Positions 8,556 to 15,558 of a stretch of 64,000 bases of DNA are shown one piece after another. Location: positions 1,612,001 to 1,676,000 of the forward strand of contig OZ245335.1 of the NCBI GenBank assembly GCA_965226235.1, in the 5' to 3' direction. This DNA is from CAYFZO01 sp965226235 (GTDB lineage Bacteria > Pseudomonadota > Gammaproteobacteria > Poriferisulfidales > Oxydemutatoraceae). Each line of letters opens with the position of its first letter. The stretch's first letter is position 1. Both the position numbers and the translations under genes were made by a program. The notes beneath the pieces are model-generated. The model did no database searches and was not told where the DNA came from. It was given only the letters and a program-made list of their open reading frames with translations.

Positions 8556-9754
8556 TTTAAACCTGGTGAATATTCTTTATGGTTTTTTGTTTGAAAAGTC
8601 ACTGTTATTCGTGTTCCTCCAAGCTGACTGGTCTGCACACGAAATTTACCTCCCAGTTCATGTGCCCGCTGCTGCATGATAATCAATCCATGACGATGTG
8701 TTTTAGCCTGTATATTTTTCATGCCTACCCCATCGTCATCAACACTAATGCATATCAATCCATGATTTGAAATGCATAACGTCACTTCAGCACAACTGGC
8801 ATGCGAATGTCTTACGACATTTGAAATTGCTTCGCGGATGATTTGCAAAACGTGAATTTCCTCATCAACAGCCAAATCCATGCGAGACAACCTGTTATCC
8901 AGGCTGACTGCTACATTGCTGCGATTTTCAAACTCCTCTACGGAATCTTCCAGCGCATGAGCAAGGTCACGACTTTTTAGCACCAATCTGGAAGTAGTAA
9001 TCAATTCACGTAACTGGTTGTATGTAACATTGAGATTTGCTCGCAACTCTTCAACGATGCCATTGACTGCATTGATATTACTGTCACTGTTTAGTGGGTT
9101 AACTTTCAGTAGTGACTGCAGACGACTTACCTGTATTTTCAGATATGAAAGAGATTGGGCCAGGGAATCGTGCAGTTCTCTCGCTATTAAAGCTCTTTCT
9201 TCGTGCAGGGCAAGTCGCTTGCTCATATCCAGATATTGTGAGCTTGATAAAATCCCATTCAATGCACATTTTATGGATTCTATTTCCATTACAGAAATTC
9301 TGTTTGACACGGATCGGGGAATTTTCAAGACAAGTATTCCATAAGGATTCTGATTGCTGTCGCTCAAGCGGATAATTTTAATATCGTATAAACTGCTCGA
9401 TGCTTGGCTATCTGCTTGGCTATATGAATGCAATGTGTCGTAATTCGCAGCGATTGAGATATGGCCTAAATGATCATTTAGCACATCCCGCTCCGATTCG
9501 TCGGTAATGGCTACAAGCTCATTTCCACCAGATTCCTTGGTGATGAAAATTGCGCTCGTAACGGCATGGGTTACGGATTCAATTTCTTTTAACAACGTCA
9601 GGAACGGGGCAACGGAACCGGGGGCTTCAACTATATCCCGTAGCACGGCATTGAGGAAATGAAGGTGTTTGTGTTCGCCGGGATATTCTAAAAATTCCGG
9701 ACAGGGAACTTCCTGGCCGGCAGCGCGCTTTTTATTTTTCTTGGGCCAGAACAA
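8552..9754 (-). CDS. NarX-like sensor histidine kinase without membrane segments
   Basis: A 400-aa HisKA_3/HATPase kinase. The phospho-accepting His is in ALIARELHDSLAQSLSYLKI (about residues 190-210), a pattern close to NarX/NarQ. The ATPase domain has IIREAISNVVRHSHA (N box), DDDGVGM (G1) and HGLIIMQQRAHELGGKF. The N-terminal 180 residues look like a GAF-type sensory domain. No signal peptide or transmembrane helix is visible, unlike NarX, so it should sense a cytoplasmic cue. It is translationally coupled (ATGA) to the response regulator downstream. Confidence 0.87.
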   Translation of the reverse strand: MFWPKKNKKRAAGQEVPCPEFLEYPGEHKHLHFLNAVLRDIVEAPGSVAPFLTLLKEIESVTHAVTSAIFITKESGGNELVAITDESERDVLNDHLGHISIAANYDTLHSYSQADSQASSSLYDIKIIRLSDSNQNPYGILVLKIPRSVSNRISVMEIESIKCALNGILSSSQYLDMSKRLALHEERALIARELHDSLAQSLSYLKIQVSRLQSLLKVNPLNSDSNINAVNGIVEELRANLNVTYNQLRELITTSRLVLKSRDLAHALEDSVEEFENRSNVAVSLDNRLSRMDLAVDEEIHVLQIIREAISNVVRHSHASCAEVTLCISNHGLICISVDDDGVGMKNIQAKTHRHGLIIMQQRAHELGGKFRVQTSQLGGTRITVTFQTKNHKEYSPGLK

Positions 9755-9825
9755 GTTTGTTTTATGTGTAAAATTAAGAAACGCTTGGAAGAATGCAGTG
9801 CATTTTTGTAGCTACCCGATACTAT

Positions 9826-10080
9826 CTAATTGCCGGCGCGTATCAATATTTGATGAGTGCCAGCAGCCTTTGCGGTGAGTAAAGGCCTTTGCATGGGACG
9901 CATGTTCCCGAAACGTGTTCCTTTACCCCGTATGGCCGAATCGCTCCATACTCGGGTCTCGTCACCGTGCAGCAAGTTCCCCGGAACCGGGCTGTCATGC
10001 GCATTCGCCGCCGTGACAATCATTGAGTTGTATCAGCCTGATTCGGCTGTCCACACCGATTTTTACTCTGACATTGCGCC
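9826..10080 (-). mobile_element. IS5-family transposase remnant
   Basis: The minus strand reads IVTAANAHDS, NLLHGDETRVWSDSA and IRGKG, the IS5 transposase block around the second catalytic Asp. Both ends of the gene are missing. It fills the space between the kinase gene and etfA. Confidence 0.65.
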
Positions 10081-10083
10081 TCT

Positions 10084-11046
10084 TTACTCGAAATGAGTGC
10101 GCAACTCTTCGCTGATTGAGAAAATATCTGCAATAACCCCGTAGCGTGCAATATTGAATATTGAAGCTTCGGCATCCGTATTGACTGCAATAATATTAGG
10201 TACATGTTTCATGCCCGCCATGTGCTGTACGGAACCGGAAATTCCCATCGCAATATAAATATTGCAACTGCTTACGGTCTTGCCTGACTGCCCTACCTGG
10301 CGGGATTTTGGTAGCCAGCCATTGTCCGCAATGGGGCGTGAGCAGCCAAGGGTGAAATCTATCAAGTCTGCCAGTTCCTGGAATTGTTCAACATTGTCTT
10401 CTTCGCTGATTCCACGCCCTATTGACAGAATGTGTTCCGCTTGGGTGATGTCTACATCGCCGCCGGATTCAGGTTCTATAAATTCCAAATGTCTGGTATG
10501 CATCTGTGTTTCAGGCAGAGCGAAGGAGTTTACTTTCGGACGTGCAGTCCCTTCGACAGGCTTGAAGACGTTAATACGGATGGTGACCAAAACTGTTTTT
10601 TTGCCGGGAAAGTCCACTTCCACATGCATTTTTTCGGCATATGCGGCACGAGTTGCTACCAGTTCATCTCCGTCGTAGTGGATGGCAAATACATCGCTGG
10701 CAAAACCAAAGCCGCCTTTTGCCGCTACCACCGGGGCGTATCCCCACGCATCCACACTATGCGGCATCAGGATGACCGCCGGCATACGCTCGCGTGCAAG
10801 TGCCAGTACTGCTGACTCATAAATATCCGGCTGAAAATTCTCGGTAGGTGTTTCAATGGTAATGACCTCATCCACACCGGTTACACTGACCGGTTCCACA
10901 AACCTGTCCGGGTCTTTACCCAGTATGACCACGGATAATTGCTGTTCATTTTGAGACTTGAGCATGGAAGCTACACGGATAACTTCCAGCGTTGCCACGC
11001 TAAGTTCGCCCTGTCGGTGATCTGCAAGTACCAGTATCCCGCTCAT
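10084..11046 (-). CDS. etfA: Electron transfer flavoprotein alpha subunit (TMADH-type ETF)
   Basis: A 320-aa EtfA. The C-terminal FAD-binding domain is complete: SIGRGISEEDNVEQF, CSRPIADNGWLPKSRQVGQ, IAMGISGSVQHMAGMKH and IIAVNTDAEASIF match the ETF-alpha signature. The N-terminal half has the PHSVDAWGYAPVVA segment seen in the Methylophilus ETF that serves trimethylamine dehydrogenase. It overlaps etfB by 4 bp. As the partner of EtfB it carries FAD and takes electrons from the TMADH encoded upstream in the same operon. Its last codons are close to an IS5 remnant but the frame appears full length. Confidence 0.92.
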   Translation of the reverse strand: MSGILVLADHRQGELSVATLEVIRVASMLKSQNEQQLSVVILGKDPDRFVEPVSVTGVDEVITIETPTENFQPDIYESAVLALARERMPAVILMPHSVDAWGYAPVVAAKGGFGFASDVFAIHYDGDELVATRAAYAEKMHVEVDFPGKKTVLVTIRINVFKPVEGTARPKVNSFALPETQMHTRHLEFIEPESGGDVDITQAEHILSIGRGISEEDNVEQFQELADLIDFTLGCSRPIADNGWLPKSRQVGQSGKTVSSCNIYIAMGISGSVQHMAGMKHVPNIIAVNTDAEASIFNIARYGVIADIFSISEELRTHFE

Positions 11047-11840
11047 GGTGCCTCTCCTTTTAATTCTTTGATGATTTCGGCCATACGTGCCGCCTGTTCT
11101 GCTGCAGTGCCTTCAATCAATTCCGCCTGACCTTTTTCAGGAATGAACATCCGGCGTAAACGAAAAGCAGAACCCGCCTCGCCCACATCGTTGTCACTCA
11201 AGCCCAGATCGGTATGGGTCAGTTCTTCAACCGGTTTAGCCCTGGCTTGTTTGATGCCACGTAGCGATCCATAACGGGGTTCGTTAATCCCGAGCTGAAT
11301 TGTCAGTACAGCCGGGCAGTCCACTGCAAGCACCTCTTCCAGTCCTCCTTCCAGTTCACGCCGTACTTTGGCAGTAGAATCTCCCGCAGAGTATTCGAGG
11401 CTCGAGACCACTGCAACATGCGACCAACCAAGCTCTGCAGCGATTGCGATGCCAGTGCTTGCATGGGCATGATCTGCAGACAGAGTACCTGCAAATACCA
11501 TGTCAACATGCTCCTTGATGGCAACTCTTGCAATTACCTTTCCGATCACAAGTGAATCAGAACCTTTCAATTCATCACTCCAGACACGAATGCCACGTTC
11601 ACCGCCCTTGGCCAGGCATTTACGCAGGCCATCTTCGGCCTCTTTCGGACCCACGGTAACCGGAATGATTTCCACTCCTTCATGTGCTTCCATGATCTGC
11701 AGTGCGGTTTCGTAGGAATAGTCATCCCATTCATTGAGTTCGTAATCAAGGTAATCAGGATCGGCATCTTTGCCGTCCTCACGCACCTCAAAATCCTCAT
11801 CAAGCGTTGCAATCTGTTTAATGGCTATCAGTATTTTCAT
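11043..11840 (-). CDS. etfB: Electron transfer flavoprotein beta subunit (TMADH-type ETF)
   Basis: A 265-aa EtfB. It starts MKILIAIKQIATLDEDFEVR and has the acidic YELNEWDDYSYE segment, the GLRKCLAKGGERGIRVW nucleotide-site region, and the recognition-loop segment AVLTIQLGINEPRYGSLRGI (about 182-201) that docks on partner dehydrogenases. The resemblance to the ETF beta chain of Methylophilus, the known acceptor of trimethylamine dehydrogenase, is extensive along the whole length. It lies 55 bp after the LRV-repeat gene and is translationally coupled to etfA. Confidence 0.93.
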   Translation of the reverse strand: MKILIAIKQIATLDEDFEVREDGKDADPDYLDYELNEWDDYSYETALQIMEAHEGVEIIPVTVGPKEAEDGLRKCLAKGGERGIRVWSDELKGSDSLVIGKVIARVAIKEHVDMVFAGTLSADHAHASTGIAIAAELGWSHVAVVSSLEYSAGDSTAKVRRELEGGLEEVLAVDCPAVLTIQLGINEPRYGSLRGIKQARAKPVEELTHTDLGLSDNDVGEAGSAFRLRRMFIPEKGQAELIEGTAAEQAARMAEIIKELKGEAP

Positions 11841-11895
11841 TAAAATTGGCTCGGAAGGTTGAACCTACATTATAATTTTTTATATCTTGAAAAAA

Positions 11896-13272
11896 TTATA
11901 GTTGCCTGGACAAATATCGGGCCAGTCTGGTGGTAGCCATGAATCGTACCCGAGCCTCCGGGTCGTGAAGCAAACGCCATAAATCATCCACTGCCAGATT
12001 AGGATGCTGTGCCAGCATAAAGCGGTTAAGGGGGTAAGGGTCTTCGAGCAGCCTTTGCAGAACCGGGTATGTTGAGCTTTTATTGAGAAGCACGGCACGT
12101 CGCACATCCTTGTTCGGATGTCCGGCAATATATTTTACTATCTCGCCGGGGGTGTTCGGGTTTCTGCCAACCGATGAAATCACATCCAGGTCCGTTTCGC
12201 CTGCAAGTTTGCGAATGGTTTTTTCAGAGGCATCGGTACGTGATGCCACGCCTGCCCTCACCCATGCACACGAGTCCTTTGCAAGTTCATCGATAAGCGC
12301 AGGCGGACATGCGGGGTTGCGCGCCACCCCTCGCCGAACTTCCATGACCGAATCACAGGCTAACGCCGCCAGGCATTCCTGTGGTGTGTCTGTATTGCGT
12401 GCAATCCACCGGCGCACCCAGGAATCGTCATCGTTGGCCAGACGCTTGATTAAACCGGTTGCAAGCCTTGGCTTGCGTGCCTGAGCACGTCTCACTTGCC
12501 TGGAAGGGTCGCTCAACACCTCATTCAGCCGAGCACCGGGTAGCACTGAACTACGGGTTGCAGCAACGCGTACCTGTGCATTAGGGTCAGAAAGCAAAAT
12601 AGATGAAAGTTCAATCGGGATGCCTGGGTTGCCCGCCAGCATCCTTCGTAGCAATGAAGAGTCGCTGCACAGTGCAGTAGACATTAAATCCACAGGACAT
12701 TGCGCATGTGCTGCAATCTCGGCTTGCAAGTATTTATCTTCGCACTGCCATAATTGATGCAATATTGCTCCATCGGCATTAGGGTTTTTGGCTATCTCTT
12801 TTTTTTGTAGCATGCTGGTATTTTCCAGCATTGCCTTGAGTACGGTCGTCCCGGTATTTTTGTTCTTGCAAAGAGCCTGTTTAAGCCTGTCGGATTGATG
12901 CCAAGGCATCTGTGCAAGCACATGCTGACCGGCACCCGGATTCGATGCGACGGCGATTAAAACCTCTAAAGTGCCCTCTGATAGCGCAGACAGCACTTTG
13001 TCAGGAATAGACGGATGGCGTAGTGCACATATTCTGACTTTTGCATCTCTATCATGGGCCAGGCGTTCCAACACGCTTGAAGGTGTATAAGGTGCGCGTG
13101 CAAATTGAAGTTTGCGTTTTTTCGTAGTGAGCAGCATGCCCTCCACTTGCTCACGTGCCCCGGATTCAACAAAAGGATGCAATGCCGCAGCGCAATACGG
13201 ATCGCCGTGGTCCAGTGTATGTTGAACCAACTCATCCAAGGGGGCATCTGCTATTACGCAAGTGTGCTGCAA
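11896..13272 (-). CDS. LRV/HEAT-like leucine-rich-repeat-variant protein of unknown role in the TMADH operon
   Basis: A 458-aa protein built almost entirely of about 24-residue helical repeats of the type LA.D.....VR..VA.NP..P...L, for example LSDPNAQVRVAATRSSVLPG, LANDDDSWVRRWIARNTDTP and LAKDSCAWVRAGVASRTDAS. This is the leucine-rich-repeat-variant (LRV) pattern first seen in Azotobacter. The classical LRV protein has an N-terminal Cys cluster that binds 4Fe-4S; here only scattered cysteines (5, 27) are seen, so an iron-sulfur cluster is not supported. There is no signal peptide or membrane helix. It sits between the HdrD-like gene (36-bp gap) and etfB (55-bp gap) in one directon, suggesting a scaffold or assembly role for the electron-transfer complex (inference). 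Confidence 0.7.
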   Translation of the reverse strand: MQHTCVIADAPLDELVQHTLDHGDPYCAAALHPFVESGAREQVEGMLLTTKKRKLQFARAPYTPSSVLERLAHDRDAKVRICALRHPSIPDKVLSALSEGTLEVLIAVASNPGAGQHVLAQMPWHQSDRLKQALCKNKNTGTTVLKAMLENTSMLQKKEIAKNPNADGAILHQLWQCEDKYLQAEIAAHAQCPVDLMSTALCSDSSLLRRMLAGNPGIPIELSSILLSDPNAQVRVAATRSSVLPGARLNEVLSDPSRQVRRAQARKPRLATGLIKRLANDDDSWVRRWIARNTDTPQECLAALACDSVMEVRRGVARNPACPPALIDELAKDSCAWVRAGVASRTDASEKTIRKLAGETDLDVISSVGRNPNTPGEIVKYIAGHPNKDVRRAVLLNKSSTYPVLQRLLEDPYPLNRFMLAQHPNLAVDDLWRLLHDPEARVRFMATTRLARYLSRQL

Positions 13273-13308
13273 CCGGATTGCTTAAGAAGCAATATCATCC
13301 AAACCTCG

Positions 13309-15432
13309 TTAACTGGCGGCATTGAAGTCCATGCACTCTGCCACCAGTTCGATGAGTTCTTTTATTTTGAAGTCGTTTTCGTGCCCCGTGGATTTTACCG
13401 CATCCTCAAACATGTTCATGCATTTTGGGCAGTTCACTACAACTACGTCCAAATCGTCAATCCGTGCAGCTTCCTGCATACGATGTTCCGAAGGCTTGTC
13501 TTTATCAGCAGGATCAGCCATCCAGATACGCCCGCCGCCAGCCCCACAGCAAAATGAGTTATCGCGTGAACGTTCCATTTCCACCAGCTCCGCACCCAAA
13601 AACTTGATCGCATCGCGCGGCGCATCGTAACCTTTGTTCAGCCGGCCTAGATGACACGGATCATGATAGGTAACGCGACAGTCCAGTTTTTCAGTCAGTT
13701 TAATCTGGCCTGATTCAAGCATGCGTTGAATCAAGGTGCTGGCATGTTCTATTGCAAAGTGACCTTCAAATTGCGGGTATTCATTTTTAATAGTGTTAAA
13801 CGAATGCGGATCGGTGGTCACGATCCTGTTGAATTCACACCCTTGTAAGGTATCAATGTTGGTTTCTGCAAGATGTTCGTAAAGCCCCTCTTCCCCCACA
13901 CGGCGTACATCATTGCCCGCATTCATTTCCGCTTCATACAGAATGCCAAAATCTACACCGCTGGCATGCAGAATTTTGGCGAATAACCGGGATACTTTCT
14001 GATAGCGTGGATCAAATGAGGCGAAATCACCTACAAACCAAAGGATATCTACGGCTTCTTTGCGCGCATCTTTGATTTTAAAATCCAGCTTTTTTGTCCA
14101 TGCAGGCCGTTTACGTTTGTTTTCACCGAAGGCGTTGCCTTTTTTCTCAATCTGCTGCAGTGCCGTTTGCACGGTAGAGTCCATATCGCCTTGCTCGACC
14201 AGGGCACGACGCATTTCCACGATGATCGGGACGTGTTCCACTCCTACCGGACAGATCTCGACACATGCCGCACAAGCACGACAAGCCCACAGTGTTTCTG
14301 AACGCACCTGGTGTACGTTGTTTCCGATGGCCGCCAAGGCGGTGTTATCTGGCAGGGATGCGTGCTCCAGTGTGCTGGCCGCCAGTTCGCGCAAGGTCAG
14401 GATCACATCTCGAGGAGACAGCGCAAAGCCGGTCGCATTCGCCGGACACGCTTCATGGCAGCGTCCACACATGGTACAGGCATCTGCCTGCAGCAGATAT
14501 TTCCAACTGAGGTCCGTAATTTTGTTATAGCCAATGGTCTCACCTCCCAGATCCGCTTTCGGCAGGCATGCTGCCGGCCGCTCATCACGCATTGCCAAAG
14601 ACACCATCGCAGTGAAGATGTGTTTGACCTTGGTAAACGGGATCAAGGCAATGAAGGCAAAGGCCAGCAGCCCGTGAAACCACCACAGGTAAAGCCGTAA
14701 AACCCCACCTCCATCAGCCGATACGCCTGCACCTTGCAGCAGATATGCGAGCAGTGTCCCTACAGGTGACCACCATCGATACTCCCACACAGTCGAATCG
14801 CCCTGCAACCATACCAATCGCGCGGCTTCCAGCATAAAGCCGGTAATTCCAATCAAGATGAGCGTCCACAAAAAAGCCCAGTCTTCCGTACGATACCAAC
14901 TGCGATCATAGTCAGGTTCGTCTTCCGTGCGATCCGGTCGCGCGTACTCGAGTTTTGGCGGTTTTAACCACTTGCGCCGATACATCATATAAATCAGTCC
15001 TGTTATCAACGCAATACCGGCTGCATCCAGAATTAACGAGAACCACAGATAGAAGGATCCGTACCAGAACGTGAAGCCGATCAGGGGTTCGAGAATGTCG
15101 TATTCAAGGGTAATGGTTGCGGTACCGATGAATAACAATGTAAAACCGAAAAAGATGAGTGCGTGGGTATGCCCGGCAGCGGCATCACGGCGCTTGATGG
15201 TGCGATGGGTCAAGACATCCTTGACCATATTTACTATACCGTTGCCTGACGCACTGAACTGCACAGGCGTTCCACGCCGGTACTTGCGCACCTGCACGTA
15301 GCAGCCGTATACAAAGATTGCGATGGTCAGGATTGTGGCAATATAAAAAGACACCATCATCCAGGCAGGAAAATCCTGAAACAGAATGCGGGTAATCTGT
15401 TCGGCGGCATGATACGAATCATTCATATTCAT
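13309..15432 (-). CDS. Membrane HdrD-like Fe-S oxidoreductase (ETF:quinone oxidoreductase, DgcB/EMO type)
   Basis: About 707 aa. The N-terminal half has five to six hydrophobic helices (for example MMVSFYIATILTIAIFVYGC and HALIFFGFTLLFIGTATI) resembling a NarI-type cytochrome-b domain. It is followed by two 4Fe-4S motifs, CTMCGRCHEACP and CRACAACVEICPVG, and two CCG-type domains (HDPCHLGR with CCGAGGG; VVVNCPKCMNMF). In DgcB and in EtfAB:menaquinone oxidoreductases this arrangement moves electrons from reduced ETF to membrane quinone. The frame extends to a GTG at 15471 inside a hairpin; the ATG at 15432 (or 15426) is a better start. It is encoded just downstream of TMADH and upstream of etfBA, completing the respiratory path. 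Confidence 0.88.
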   Translation of the reverse strand: MNMNDSYHAAEQITRILFQDFPAWMMVSFYIATILTIAIFVYGCYVQVRKYRRGTPVQFSASGNGIVNMVKDVLTHRTIKRRDAAAGHTHALIFFGFTLLFIGTATITLEYDILEPLIGFTFWYGSFYLWFSLILDAAGIALITGLIYMMYRRKWLKPPKLEYARPDRTEDEPDYDRSWYRTEDWAFLWTLILIGITGFMLEAARLVWLQGDSTVWEYRWWSPVGTLLAYLLQGAGVSADGGGVLRLYLWWFHGLLAFAFIALIPFTKVKHIFTAMVSLAMRDERPAACLPKADLGGETIGYNKITDLSWKYLLQADACTMCGRCHEACPANATGFALSPRDVILTLRELAASTLEHASLPDNTALAAIGNNVHQVRSETLWACRACAACVEICPVGVEHVPIIVEMRRALVEQGDMDSTVQTALQQIEKKGNAFGENKRKRPAWTKKLDFKIKDARKEAVDILWFVGDFASFDPRYQKVSRLFAKILHASGVDFGILYEAEMNAGNDVRRVGEEGLYEHLAETNIDTLQGCEFNRIVTTDPHSFNTIKNEYPQFEGHFAIEHASTLIQRMLESGQIKLTEKLDCRVTYHDPCHLGRLNKGYDAPRDAIKFLGAELVEMERSRDNSFCCGAGGGRIWMADPADKDKPSEHRMQEAARIDDLDVVVVNCPKCMNMFEDAVKSTGHENDFKIKELIELVAECMDFNAAS

Positions 15433-15466
15433 CAGCCGATCTTGTTTGTATCCGTGTAGATGGGTT

Positions 15467-15495
15467 ACCACGGACCCTCTCGGTGGGTCCGTGGT
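15467..15495 (-). promoter_or_regulatory. Perfect intercistronic hairpin between TMADH and HdrD-like genes
   Basis: Arms accacggaccc and gggtccgtggt (11 bp, no mismatch) with a 7-nt loop. It lies 64 bp after the TMADH stop and 35 bp before the chosen start of the next gene. No T-run follows, so it is more likely an mRNA-processing or stability element, or a leaky attenuator, than a full terminator. Confidence 0.5.
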
Positions 15496-15558
15496 GATAC
15501 GGATTCGTCGCGGACAACATACCCAAGCCCATTATTATCTGGCTTGAGGAAGTTGTTT

